Below are positions 48,748 to 57,168 of a DNA stretch of 64,000 nt, in pieces. The notes below the pieces were generated by a model, which was not told the origin of the DNA, ran no database searches, and was given only the letters and a program-made list of their open reading frames with translations. A program made the translations under genes and the position numbers. Position 1 is the first letter of the stretch. Each line of letters begins with the position of its first letter. The stretch is from contig NZ_CP023701.1 in assembly GCF_008704535.1 (NCBI RefSeq), positions 62,001 to 126,000 on the forward strand, read 5' to 3'. This stretch comes from Streptomyces subrutilus (GTDB taxonomy: Bacteria > Actinomycetota > Actinomycetes > Streptomycetales > Streptomycetaceae).

Positions 48748-49481
48748 CGTGACAGCTCCAGCGGGGGGTGGTCGGGGACGGTGGGGCGGGTGCGCCAGGC
48801 GCGGGCCAGGGCGGTGATCTGGGGGACGCCGAAGCGTCCGGTGGTCCGGTCGCGGGCGGCGGTGTCGACGTCGATGCCGCGGAATCCGGGGTGGTCGGCG
48901 ACGTCGCGGTAGGCGGGGCGGTTGTCGGGGGTGAGGCCGCCGGCGAGGAGGAAGGGGCGGGTCAGTCGGGGCAGCAGGGCGGTGATGTGGTCGGGGTCCA
49001 GGGTGTGGCCGGTGCTGCCGATGCGGCCGTCGCCGGTGGCGGTGTCGAGGAGGAACAGGTCGGTGCCGGCGCGTCCGTAGGCGCCGATCAGGGGGCGTTC
49101 CACGCAGCCGCCGTCCTCTTGGACGTGGAGGACCTTGACGATGCCGGTGTGCTCGGGCAGGGCCTGGCGCAGGGTCCGGACGAGGGCGGGGGGCTGGTAG
49201 GCGTGGAGCTGGACCCAGCCGACGCCGGTGTGCCGCACGAGGTCGGCGAGGGCACCGGCGTCGGACAGGAAGGTCACCAGGACCGGGAGGAGGCCGGCCG
49301 AACGGGCCGCCGCCGCGAGGGCGGCGAGCCCGTTCGGGTCCAGTTCGGACGGGCCGCCGGGTACGCCGTGCCAGAGGCCGACGCAGTCCGCCCCGGCGGC
49401 CGCGGCCGCCTCGATGTCCTGCGGGGTGGTGGCCCCGCAGACCTTCAGGAGGGTCTGGGACGGGGGGTGGGTGGTGGTCAC
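48744..49481 (-). CDS. trpF: Phosphoribosylanthranilate isomerase homologue (TrpF)
   Basis: 245 residues. LLKVCGATTPQDIEAAAAAGADCVGL carries the general-base Cys15, and DLFLLDTATG the general-acid Asp146, both required for the Amadori rearrangement. LAGGLTPDN is the phosphate-binding loop. It has a C-terminal extension of about 25 residues compared with minimal TrpF. Start GTG overlaps the upstream dehydrogenase stop (GTGA). Acts between TrpD and TrpC homologues encoded in the same unit. Confidence 0.9.
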   Translation of the reverse strand: MTTTHPPSQTLLKVCGATTPQDIEAAAAAGADCVGLWHGVPGGPSELDPNGLAALAAAARSAGLLPVLVTFLSDAGALADLVRHTGVGWVQLHAYQPPALVRTLRQALPEHTGIVKVLHVQEDGGCVERPLIGAYGRAGTDLFLLDTATGDGRIGSTGHTLDPDHITALLPRLTRPFLLAGGLTPDNRPAYRDVADHPGFRGIDVDTAARDRTTGRFGVPQITALARAWRTRPTVPDHPPLELSR

Positions 49482-50623
49482 TTGCCCAGGCCCAGCATCG
49501 AGGCGATGCGGTTGTACTGGATCTCGTTGGTGCCGGAGTAGATGGTGCCGCCCAGGGCGTTGCGCACGTCCTGTTCGAGGCCGTACTCCGTCATGTAGCC
49601 GTGGCCGCCGAAGATCTGTACGGCGGTGAGGCTGGTGGCGAGGTTGCTCTCGCTGGTGACGAGTTTGGCGATGGCGAGGTCGGTGGTGACGTTCTCGCCG
49701 GCCTGGAGCTTCTCGCCGGTGTCGTAGAGCCACTTGCGGGCGGTTTCCAGCTGGATCTTCGTGTCGACGATCTTGTTGGCGATCGTCTGGTACGAACCGA
49801 TCGCCTTTCCGAAGGACTTGCGGGTCCTCGCGTAGTCGACGCAGCGTTGCAGCCGGTGTTGCATCTCGCCCACGTTGACGATGAAGGAGAAGAGGATCTC
49901 CCGTTTCATCACGTGGTCCAGGACCAGGAAGCCGCCGCCGACCCGGCCGAGGACCGCGCTTCGGGGGACGCGTACGTCGTCGAAGAACAGTTCGCTGATC
50001 GGGGAGGTGCGCAGGCCCATCTTCTTGATGGGTTTGCCGACGGTCAGTCCGGGGGTGTTGCGGTCCACGAGGAAGGCGGTGGTTCCCAGCGGGCCGCCGT
50101 CGGGGTGGGTGCGGGCGTAGACGACGATGACGTCGGCGACGGGGCCGTTGCTGACGAAGACCTTGCTGCCGTTGATGACGTAGTCGTCGCCGTCGCGCAG
50201 GGCGCGGGTGGTCATCGCCATGGCGTCGGATCCGCCCTCGGCCTCGGTGATGGCGTGGGCGCCGATCGCCTCTCCGGAGCAGATCTGGGGCAGGTAGCGC
50301 TCTTTCTGCTCGATGGTGCCGAACTGCTGCAGCGGGATTCCGGTGGAGCAGATGGAGGTGGTGACGGAGAAGCTCAGGCCCGCGTCGCGGTTGTACTCTC
50401 CGAGGCCTTCCAGGACGTACATGGTGGTCAGGAGGGACTGTCCGAGGCCTCCGTAGTCCTCGTCGAAGGGCAGTGAGAGGATTCCGGTCTTCTGGACGAG
50501 CTTCCACTTGTCCTCGGAGAAGGCGGACTGCTCGTCGAGTTCGATGTGGTCTGCGCTGAGTGCGTCTCCCCACCGCTCCAGGCCGTCGCGCAGATCGGCC
50601 TGGTCGGCGTTCCAACGGATCAC
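49478..50623 (-). CDS. Acyl-CoA-dehydrogenase-type flavoprotein (aminoacyl-carrier oxidase type)
   Basis: 381 residues. Central AITEAEGGSDAMAMTTRA and INGSKVFVSNGPVADVIVVYAR are the FAD/substrate blocks; YARTRKSFGKAIGSYQTIANKI and FGGHGYMTEYGLEQDVRNALGGTIYSGTNEIQ close the domain. The end reads YSGTNEIQ rather than the YEGT of fatty-acid dehydrogenases, as in enzymes that oxidise prolyl groups on carrier proteins to pyrrole (RedW/PigA type); that comparison is from memory. It would desaturate an acyl or aminoacyl thioester. GTG at 50623 has AAGGGG upstream. It sits between ectC-like and trpF genes. Confidence 0.85.
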   Translation of the reverse strand: MIRWNADQADLRDGLERWGDALSADHIELDEQSAFSEDKWKLVQKTGILSLPFDEDYGGLGQSLLTTMYVLEGLGEYNRDAGLSFSVTTSICSTGIPLQQFGTIEQKERYLPQICSGEAIGAHAITEAEGGSDAMAMTTRALRDGDDYVINGSKVFVSNGPVADVIVVYARTHPDGGPLGTTAFLVDRNTPGLTVGKPIKKMGLRTSPISELFFDDVRVPRSAVLGRVGGGFLVLDHVMKREILFSFIVNVGEMQHRLQRCVDYARTRKSFGKAIGSYQTIANKIVDTKIQLETARKWLYDTGEKLQAGENVTTDLAIAKLVTSESNLATSLTAVQIFGGHGYMTEYGLEQDVRNALGGTIYSGTNEIQYNRIASMLGLGK

Positions 50624-50676
50624 GAGGACCCCTTTGATTCGGTCGGTGTTCGGGACGGTGGCGCCGCGGGGGCGTC

Positions 50677-51051
50677 TCAGTAGGCGGAGGAGCTGTGGGC
50701 GTCGAGGCTGTGGACCTCGTCGCCGCGCAGGGCCGGCGAGAAGACGCAGACCAGGCGCAGGTCCTCGTGCGGGCTGGCGACGAGGTAGTGGGCGTCGTGC
50801 TGGTCGAGGGCGTACATGCGGCCCGGGACGATCTCGTGGGAGGTGCCGTCGAGTTCGATGACCTCGCCGGAGCCGCCGATGCAGTAGCAGGCCTCCAGGT
50901 GGTTGACGTACTCCAGGCGGGACTTGGTGCCGGCCAGGACGGTGGTGTCGGTGAGCGAGTAGCCCAGGCCGTCCTGGGCGAGGAGGAAGCGGCGGCTGAG
51001 GCCGTTGCCCCACTCGACGGTCTTCACGGACTCGATGTCGCGAACGATCAT
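50677..51051 (-). CDS. ectC: Ectoine-synthase-like cupin without other ectoine genes
   Basis: 124 residues, ordinary EctC length. MIVRDIESVKTVEWGNGLSRR, YVNHLEACYCIGGSGEVIEL and GRMYALDQHDAHYL follow EctC closely; the iron ligands Glu57, Tyr85 and His93 of characterised EctC correspond to Glu53, Tyr80 and His88. EctC closes the tetrahydropyrimidine ring of ectoine from N-acetyl-diaminobutyrate. No ectA, ectB or ectD is present, and the gene is embedded among trp homologues, so it may form a cyclic amidine or dehydrate another intermediate. ATG start at 51051. Confidence 0.87.
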   Translation of the reverse strand: MIVRDIESVKTVEWGNGLSRRFLLAQDGLGYSLTDTTVLAGTKSRLEYVNHLEACYCIGGSGEVIELDGTSHEIVPGRMYALDQHDAHYLVASPHEDLRLVCVFSPALRGDEVHSLDAHSSSAY

Positions 51052-51119
51052 GGCGGTCTCCCGGTGTGTGGGTGGTGCGTGGACGGTTCGGATGAGGGGT
51101 GGAGCGGTGGGTGGTGCGG

Positions 51120-51962
51120 TCAGGCGGTCGGTGCGGGCAGGACGGAGCGGACGAAGTCGCGGAAGGCCTCGGTGACGTCGAGGCCGGCGTCCTGTGCCCG
51201 TTCCACGGCCGCCACCGCGGCGGAGCCGATGATCGCCGCGTCGGCGCCGGAGGCTCCGACGGCCTGGACGTCCTGCCGTGTGCTGACCCCGAAGCCGACG
51301 GCGATCGGGGAGTCGGTGTGGGCCCGCAGGTCGGTGACCGTCTGGGCCAGGGCGGCGTGTCCGGCGCCCGGTGCGGTGCCGCTGCGCCCGTAGTGGGCCA
51401 CCAGGTAGAGGTAGGCGGAGGCGTGTGCGGCGGCCTGCGCCTGGGTGGCGGGCGGGCTCTTGGTGTAGCAGGTGGTGACGACGGGCAGGCCGGCCGCGGC
51501 GGCCGTTTCCAGGTGCGCGGCGCGCAGTCGGGGGGGCAGCGCGTGGATGAGGAGTCCGTCGGCGCCGGCGGCGGCGATGTCGCGGGTGGCGTCGGCCAAG
51601 TCGCGGTGTTTGAGGGAGTGGCTCCAGTCGGCGAGCAGGGCGATCCGCAGGTGGGCGAGGCGGGGGCGGACGTCGGCGATGAAGGCGAGTACGTCGTCGA
51701 GGTCGGCGCCGCCCCGGTCCAGGGCGCGGCGGGCGGAGCGCCGGATGACGGGTCCGTCGGTGACCGAGTCGGGGAAGGGGACGGCCAGTTCGAGGCAGTC
51801 GACTCCTTCCTCGTCGAGCATGAGGACGAGGTCCTTCAGGACGGGCAGGGGCGGGTCGCCGGCGTTGAGGAAGAGGGCGAGGCCGGGCGGGCCGCCGGGG
51901 GTGCGGCGGGTGAAGAAGGGGGCGGGGGCCCGGGTGGCGGCGGGGGTGGCGAGGTCAGGCAT
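51120..51962 (-). CDS. trpA: Tryptophan synthase alpha-chain homologue (TrpA) without a TrpB partner
   Basis: 280 residues. LALFLNAGDPPLPV, then CLELAVPFPDSVTDGPVI with Glu58 and Asp69 matching the catalytic Glu49 and Asp60 of E. coli TrpA, and VGFGVSTRQDVQAV. It should split a 3-glycerol-phosphate side chain off an indole-like ring by retro-aldol cleavage. TrpB, normally adjacent, is absent from the window; without it the product would be released, as in plant indole-glycerol-phosphate lyases. Start ATG lies 8 bp inside the trpD end. EctC-like gene follows after 68 bp. Confidence 0.88.
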   Translation of the reverse strand: MPDLATPAATRAPAPFFTRRTPGGPPGLALFLNAGDPPLPVLKDLVLMLDEEGVDCLELAVPFPDSVTDGPVIRRSARRALDRGGADLDDVLAFIADVRPRLAHLRIALLADWSHSLKHRDLADATRDIAAAGADGLLIHALPPRLRAAHLETAAAAGLPVVTTCYTKSPPATQAQAAAHASAYLYLVAHYGRSGTAPGAGHAALAQTVTDLRAHTDSPIAVGFGVSTRQDVQAVGASGADAAIIGSAAVAAVERAQDAGLDVTEAFRDFVRSVLPAPTA

Positions 51963-52995
51963 GGGCCACCGCCAGGGGGCGGGGTGCGGCGGGGGCGGCG
52001 AGGCGCAGGGCCAGGTCGTGGGCGGCGCCGGAGCGTACGGCGGCTTCGGCGACGGCGACGGCGGAGGGCCAGTCGCGGCGGGTGCCGGAGGCGACGAGGA
52101 GGGCGGCGGCGCCGAGGCAGACGGTGCGGGTGGCGACCCGGCCGGCGGTGCCGGACAGGACGGAGCGGAAGTGGGCGGGGGCGTCGGCGGGGTCGGCGGG
52201 CCGCAGGTCGCCGAAGGAGCCGTCGCCGGGGGTGAGTTCGCCGGGGCGGATGGTACGGGTGCGGGTGGTGTCCTCGTGGACGGTGTTGGTGGCGAAGGGC
52301 AGCAGTTCGTCGGCTCCGGTGTCGTTGGAGACGAGCCAGATGCGGCGGGTGGTGGTGGTCGCGGCGAGGGCGCGCAGGGTGTCGAGGGGGGCGGTGGCCG
52401 AGACGCCGGTGACCTGGGCGGTGACGGGCAGGTCGGCGAGGAAGGGGCCCAGGGCGTTGAGGAACCGGCCGAAGGGTTTCATGCCGTGGGGGGCCGCGGT
52501 GCGGGCGAGGCGGGTGAGTTGCGGCGGGTAGACGTAGGGGCCGGCGAAGGCGATGCCGTGGGCGGCGAGGGTGTCCTCGGTGTGGGCGTGGGAGGAGGTG
52601 AGGCGGATGCCGAGGCGTTCGAGGAGGTCGACGGAGCCGAGCGAGCTGGTGTAGGCGCGTGATCCGGTCTTGACGACCTTGACTCCGGCGGCGGCGGCGA
52701 CGAACGCGGAGGCGGTGGAGATGTTGAAGGTCCTGGGTCCGCCGCCGGTGCCGACGACGTTGACGGTGCCTTCCCAGGGGGTGGTGGCCGCCGGGGCCGG
52801 CCGGCGCTCGGTGAGCGAGTCCAGCAGGTGGCGCAGGGTCTGGTGGTCGGGGAGCCGGCTGGTCAGGGAGGCCAGCAGGGCGAGGACCTGGGCCTGGTCG
52901 ATCTGGCGGTCGGCGAGCTGGTCCCACCAGGACCGCCAGGTGGCGAGGCCGACCGGGGCTTGGCTCTCCAGCAGGCCGGTGAGTGCGTCGTGCAC
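51955..52995 (-). CDS. trpD: Anthranilate phosphoribosyltransferase homologue (TrpD) with altered acceptor pocket
   Basis: 346 residues. The fold is clear (helical N-terminus, then VNVVGTGGGPRTFNISTASA, VVKTGSRAYTSSLGSVDLLERLG, a C-terminal alpha/beta part). Several signature residues differ from housekeeping TrpD: GTGGDG is GTGGGP, KHGNR is KTGSR, and the (Y/F)HP block of the anthranilate site reads VYPPQL. These positions bind PRPP or anthranilate, so the acceptor may not be anthranilate. GTG start with a GGAG-type site. First gene of a unit that overlaps trpA; a degenerate palindrome lies upstream. Confidence 0.85.
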   Translation of the reverse strand: MHDALTGLLESQAPVGLATWRSWWDQLADRQIDQAQVLALLASLTSRLPDHQTLRHLLDSLTERRPAPAATTPWEGTVNVVGTGGGPRTFNISTASAFVAAAAGVKVVKTGSRAYTSSLGSVDLLERLGIRLTSSHAHTEDTLAAHGIAFAGPYVYPPQLTRLARTAAPHGMKPFGRFLNALGPFLADLPVTAQVTGVSATAPLDTLRALAATTTTRRIWLVSNDTGADELLPFATNTVHEDTTRTRTIRPGELTPGDGSFGDLRPADPADAPAHFRSVLSGTAGRVATRTVCLGAAALLVASGTRRDWPSAVAVAEAAVRSGAAHDLALRLAAPAAPRPLAVAHA

Positions 52996-53080
52996 GCTCG
53001 GGCTCCGTCTCGTCTGCGTCGGGATGTCGGGCTGTGGTGGCGTGGTGCGGGGGCGGGGCGGGTCAGGGGTGTGGGGGGCG

Positions 53081-53186
53081 GGGCCCGCGGCGTCCGGCGG
53101 GTGCGGTCGCCAGGCGGAACATCGCGGCTCGTACGTGGGCGATGTGGCAGCGCAGGGGGCGTGCGTGCCAGGCGCCGCGGGCCCGG
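53081..53186. repeat. Degenerate member of the long palindrome family (copy 4)
   Basis: Inner arms are kept: GGGCCCGCGGCG at 53081-53092 pairs perfectly with 53173-53184, and GTGCCAGGCGCCGCGGGCCC differs from copy 1 at one base. The outer CTAG/GTCTC arms are missing and the centre is replaced by ACATCGC...GCGATGT. It lies in the 239-bp gap between the carrier-protein gene and trpD. Confidence 0.65.
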
Positions 53187-53234
53187 TGGGTGCCTCCCCG
53201 CCACAGTGGGGGGAGGGAGGAGGCGGCCACGGTG

Positions 53235-53492
53235 CTAGGCGGCGGCGGTGCGCCGGGCGTGGGTGATGAAGGTGTCGATGGCCTCGACGCTGCGGAAGTT
53301 GTTGGGGTCCAGGTCCTCGTCGCCGATGGCGAGCTCGAAGCGGTCCTCGACCCAGGCGATGAGCTTGAGGACGCCCAGGCTGTCGATGACCCCGTCGTTG
53401 AGGAGGTCGTGCTCGACGGCGAGTTCGGCGGCGGGGGTGCCCGGGAGGAACTCGGTGATGACGAAGTTCTTGATGGTGTCGATGTTGCTCAT
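53235..53492 (-). CDS. Acyl/peptidyl carrier protein
   Basis: 85 residues. DTIKNFVITEFLPGT, then NDGVIDSLGVLKLIAWVEDRFE, with the Ser of DSL as the phosphopantetheine site. DEDLDPNNFRSVEAIDTFI completes the four-helix fold. Immediately follows the adenylating ligase (ATGA overlap), so the ligase probably loads it and the dehydrogenase-type flavoprotein downstream could oxidise the bound acyl group. Confidence 0.92.
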   Translation of the reverse strand: MSNIDTIKNFVITEFLPGTPAAELAVEHDLLNDGVIDSLGVLKLIAWVEDRFELAIGDEDLDPNNFRSVEAIDTFITHARRTAAA

Positions 53493-55039
53493 GACGGGAT
53501 TCCTTCGGCGATCGGTGTGGCGACGGGTGTGGTGGGGCTGAGCTGGTCGATCCGGTCGAGCTGGTCGAGCTGTCTGCGGTCGACCTTTCCGGTGGCCGTC
53601 TTGGGCAACGGCTCGTCGGTGAGGGTGAGTTGGTGGGGTATGGCGGCCCTGGGCAGGTGGCGGGCGCAGTGGGTGCGCAGTTGCAGGCCGGTCAGGGTGG
53701 AGCCGGGGGCGCGCTGGACGGCGGCGACGAGGCGTTTGCCGGCGAGGGCGTCGGGCAGGGCGGCGACGCCGGCTTCCAGGACGTCGGGGTGTTCCTGCAG
53801 GACGCGTTCGATCTCGGCGGTGTTGACGGCGACGCCGCGGACCTTGACCTGGAAGTCGGTGCGTCCGGTCAGGTGCAGGGTGCCGGTGGCGTCGCGGCGC
53901 ACGAGGTCGCCGGTGCGGAACCAGCGGTGGTCGTCCAGGCCCAGGGGGTGGGCGGTGAACTTGTCGGCGTGGCGGGTGCGGTCGAGGTAGCCGCGGGCCT
54001 GGAAGGGGGTGGAGACGAAGAGCTCTCCGCTGCCGGGGCCCTCGACGGGGGTGTGGGTGTCGGGGTCGAGGATCAGGGCCCGTACGCCGGGCAGCGGGCG
54101 GCCGATGGGGACGGGCGGGAAGGTGGTGGCGGTGGTGTCGAGCTCGTGGACGAAGCTGTCGTTGGTCTCGGTGCAGCCGTAGATGTTGTGGATGCGGGCC
54201 CGGGGGAAGAGGGCGGGCAGGGCGGCCAGGGTGCGGTCGGGGATGGCGTCGCCGGTGAACATGACGTGGTCGACGCCGGGGAAGGTGTCGCCGGTCTTGG
54301 CTGCGGCGTCCTGGAGCAGTCCGAAGGCCATGGGGACGGCCTGGACGATGTGGACGCGGTGGCGCAGGACCAGGTCGCGCAGGTGGCGGCCGTGGGCGGC
54401 GAGGGCGGGGTCGACCAGGACGACGCGGCCGCCGCGGGCCAGGGTGGTCCACACGTCGAGGAGGCAGAGGTCGAAGTTGAGGGGGGCGTAGTTCAGGACG
54501 GTGCGGCCGGGTCCGATGTCGAAGGCGGCGGCGGCCCAGCGGGTGAAGCGGTCCACGGCGCCCAGCGACAGCGGGACGATCTTGGGGAGGCTGGTGGAGC
54601 CGGAGGTGGTGAGCATGAGGGCCACGTCGGCGGCCTCGTCGGCCGGCAGCGGCTGGGCGGTGGTGGCGGGGTTGGGGGCGAGCCGGGCGGGGGCTCCGCC
54701 GGGGGCCAGGACGAGGGCGCAGCCGGCCTGGGCGAAGAGGTCCGCCAGGAGGGTGTCGGCGAGGGCGGGCGAGGGCAGCAGCAGGGGGCGGTGGGCGAGG
54801 AGGCAGCCCAGGACGAGGGCGACGGTGGCGGGTGACTTGTCGGCGAGTACGCCGACCGGGACGCCGGGGGCGAGGCGGAGGCGGGCGAGGCGGTCGCGTT
54901 CGCGGCCGGCCTGCTCGTAGAGCTCGCGGTAGGTGGTCTCCTCGCCGTTGAAGACGAGGGCGGTGGCGTGGGGGCGGTCGCGGACCTGGGTGAGGAAGCC
55001 GCCCAGGAGGCCGAGTTCGACGCTTTCGGGTCGGGTCAC
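53489..55039 (-). CDS. Stand-alone amino-acid/acyl adenylating ligase
   Basis: 516 residues, ANL superfamily. Core motifs: LMLTTSGSTSLPKIV (A3), NIYGCTETNDS (A5), WFRTGDLVRRD (A7), GRTDFQVKVRGVAVNTAEIE (A8), LPKTATGKVDRR (A10 with catalytic Lys). Size and free-standing form match the ligases that load proline or another amino acid onto a discrete carrier protein. The substrate cannot be fixed by eye. GTG start overlaps the MaoC gene's stop (GTGA); its own stop overlaps the carrier start. Confidence 0.88.
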   Translation of the reverse strand: MTRPESVELGLLGGFLTQVRDRPHATALVFNGEETTYRELYEQAGRERDRLARLRLAPGVPVGVLADKSPATVALVLGCLLAHRPLLLPSPALADTLLADLFAQAGCALVLAPGGAPARLAPNPATTAQPLPADEAADVALMLTTSGSTSLPKIVPLSLGAVDRFTRWAAAAFDIGPGRTVLNYAPLNFDLCLLDVWTTLARGGRVVLVDPALAAHGRHLRDLVLRHRVHIVQAVPMAFGLLQDAAAKTGDTFPGVDHVMFTGDAIPDRTLAALPALFPRARIHNIYGCTETNDSFVHELDTTATTFPPVPIGRPLPGVRALILDPDTHTPVEGPGSGELFVSTPFQARGYLDRTRHADKFTAHPLGLDDHRWFRTGDLVRRDATGTLHLTGRTDFQVKVRGVAVNTAEIERVLQEHPDVLEAGVAALPDALAGKRLVAAVQRAPGSTLTGLQLRTHCARHLPRAAIPHQLTLTDEPLPKTATGKVDRRQLDQLDRIDQLSPTTPVATPIAEGIPS

Positions 55040-55881
55040 GGGCGGTCGCCTCCGGGCTGGTCGAGCTCGATCCAGCCGCTCTTGACGGCCGCTCCCTTGG
55101 GGGTCTTGCAGGTGAAGCGGACGACGCGGGCGTCGGCGTCGGGCTGGAGGGTGATCTCCAGGGGGATGCCGGGGGGTACGGGGCCGGAGAAGCGGCAGCC
55201 CAGGCCGCGGACGGCGGTGGTGTCGCCGCCGGCGAAGCGGTCGACGGCCTCCTCGACGGCGAGGGCGACGACGCTCATGCCGTGGGCGATGACGGTGTCG
55301 AAGCCGGCGGCGCGGGCGGCCTGTTCGTCGAGGTGGATGGGGTTGAGGTCGCCGGAGGCCTGGGCGTAGGTGCTGATCCAGTCGGTGGTGAGCTGGTGTA
55401 CGGCGCTGTGCGGGGTGCCGGCGCCCCGGGGGGCGGGGGCGGCGGGGCCGCCGGCGATGTCGCCGTAGGCCTCCAGCAGGGTGGCGCCGACCAGGAGGGC
55501 GGAGATGGTGAGTTCGGCGAAGGGGTCGGGGCCGTCCTCGCCGGTGAGGCGGACGCGCAGGGCGATGCGGGCGCCGCGGGCCTCCTTGCGGATGCCCCGG
55601 ACGTCGAGGGCGGCGGTGACCTGTTCGCCGGGGCGCACGGGCCGGGTGGTGCGGATGTCCTGGCCGAGGTGGACGACGGAGACCGGGCCGGGTTCGGGTG
55701 CGGTCAGGGCGGCGACGGTCTGTTCGGCGAGGGTGTGGGCCAGGACGAAGGTGTGGACGGGCGAGGCCTGGCCGGGCCGGGCGGCGGGCAGCGAGGCGCG
55801 GGCGGCGTCGCGGTAGTCGGTGATCTCCGGCTCGGTGACGGTGAGGGTGCGTACCGGTGCGGGCAGGGTCAGGAGCGTCAT
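55036..55881 (-). CDS. MaoC-type (R)-3-hydroxyacyl dehydratase
   Basis: 281 residues, double hot-dog: an N-terminal degenerate fold (about 1-140) and a C-terminal active fold with TDWISTYAQASGDLNPIHLDEQAARAAGFDTVIAHGMSVV, carrying the Asp and His of the dehydratase site. It would dehydrate a 3-hydroxyacyl thioester made by the KS/ketoreductase pair. ATG overlaps the KS stop (ATGA). Confidence 0.88.
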   Translation of the reverse strand: MTLLTLPAPVRTLTVTEPEITDYRDAARASLPAARPGQASPVHTFVLAHTLAEQTVAALTAPEPGPVSVVHLGQDIRTTRPVRPGEQVTAALDVRGIRKEARGARIALRVRLTGEDGPDPFAELTISALLVGATLLEAYGDIAGGPAAPAPRGAGTPHSAVHQLTTDWISTYAQASGDLNPIHLDEQAARAAGFDTVIAHGMSVVALAVEEAVDRFAGGDTTAVRGLGCRFSGPVPPGIPLEITLQPDADARVVRFTCKTPKGAAVKSGWIELDQPGGDRP

Positions 55882-57131
55882 ACCGGCGCCACCACCAGCG
55901 AGGAGTTGTGGCCGCCGAACCCGAAGGAGTTCGTGAGGGCGGGTCCGGGGCGTACGGTGCGCGGTGCGCCGTGGACGACGTCGATGTCCATTCCTGGCTC
56001 CTGCTGTTCGTGGTTGGCGGTGGGCGGGACCTCGCAGTGCCGCATGGCCTGCACGGTGGCGATGAGTTCGACGGCTCCGGCGGCGCCGATGAGGTGGCCG
56101 ATGACCGACTTGGGTGCGGTGACGGGGGGTTGGGCGGTGCCGAAGACCTTGGTGAGGGCGGCGGCTTCGGAGCGGTCGTTGTAGGGGGTGGAGGTGCCGT
56201 GGGCGTTGACGTGGACGATGTCGGAGGGGTCCAGGCCGGCGTCGGCGATGGCTCCGGCCATGGCGGCCGCGGCTCCCGCGCCGTCGGGCAGGGGCATCGC
56301 GAGGTGGTGGGCGTCGGCGGTGGCGGCGTAGCCGGCGATCAGGCCGTACGTCGTGGCGCCGCGGGCGCGGGCGTCCTCCAGGCGTTCCAGGACGACGAAT
56401 CCGGCGCCCTCCCCCATCACGAAGCCGTCGCGGTCCTTGTCGAAGGGGCGGGAGGCGTGTTCGGGGTCGTCGTTGCGCAGGGAGACGGCGTTGAGGTTGC
56501 CGAATCCGGCGAGGGTGACGGGGGTGAGGGTGTGTTCGGCGCCGCCGGCGATGACGAGGTCGGCGCGGTGTGTCTGCAGGAGCATCAGGGCGTGGCCGAT
56601 GGCGTCGGCGCCGCTGGCGCAGGTGTTGGCGACGGTGAGGGCGGGGCCGGTCCAGCCGAGGCGGATGGCGATGTGGGCGGCGGCCGCGTTGGGCATCGTC
56701 ATCAGCGGCATCAGCGGGTTGACGCGGGCGGGGCCGCCCTCGGTGTAGTGGGCGGACTCCAGGTCGCTGGTGGCGCGGCCGCCGACGGCGTTGCCGACGA
56801 CGATGGCGGTGCGGCCGGGTTGGGCGGTCGGCGAGCCGGCGTCGCGGTGGGCGGCGAGGGCCGCGGCGGTGCCGTAGTGGGCGAAGGGGTCCATGCGGCG
56901 GGCTTCCTTGGCCGGGACGAGTCCGGCCAGCCCTTCCAGGCCGCGGACGGTGCAGCCGATGCGCACCCGGTGGCGGCTGAGGTCGGTGTGGGTGAGGGCG
57001 GCGGCGGTGGAGCGGCCGGCGCGCAGCGTGTCCCACAGTGCGTCCGGGGTGCACCCGCCGGGGGTGACCACGCCCATACCGGTGATGGCTACGGGCGGCT
57101 GCGCCGAACTGCCCCTGGACGGTGAAGACAT
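55878..57131 (-). CDS. Beta-ketoacyl-ACP synthase II-type ketosynthase
   Basis: 417 residues. Catalytic Cys171 in TVANTCASGADAIGHAL, His in VHVNAHGTSTPYND, and His in KSVIGHLIGAAG, with FGFGGHNSSLV at the C-terminus; all three active-site residues present. FabF-like length, no fused domains and no chain-length-factor partner. It should extend an acyl-carrier substrate with malonyl units. Start ATG at 57131, 37 bp after the oxoamine synthase gene. Confidence 0.93.
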   Translation of the reverse strand: MSSPSRGSSAQPPVAITGMGVVTPGGCTPDALWDTLRAGRSTAAALTHTDLSRHRVRIGCTVRGLEGLAGLVPAKEARRMDPFAHYGTAAALAAHRDAGSPTAQPGRTAIVVGNAVGGRATSDLESAHYTEGGPARVNPLMPLMTMPNAAAAHIAIRLGWTGPALTVANTCASGADAIGHALMLLQTHRADLVIAGGAEHTLTPVTLAGFGNLNAVSLRNDDPEHASRPFDKDRDGFVMGEGAGFVVLERLEDARARGATTYGLIAGYAATADAHHLAMPLPDGAGAAAAMAGAIADAGLDPSDIVHVNAHGTSTPYNDRSEAAALTKVFGTAQPPVTAPKSVIGHLIGAAGAVELIATVQAMRHCEVPPTANHEQQEPGMDIDVVHGAPRTVRPGPALTNSFGFGGHNSSLVVAPV

Positions 57132-57168
57132 GTCTGCTCCCTTGGGCGTGCTTCGCGTCGTTGGGCGG

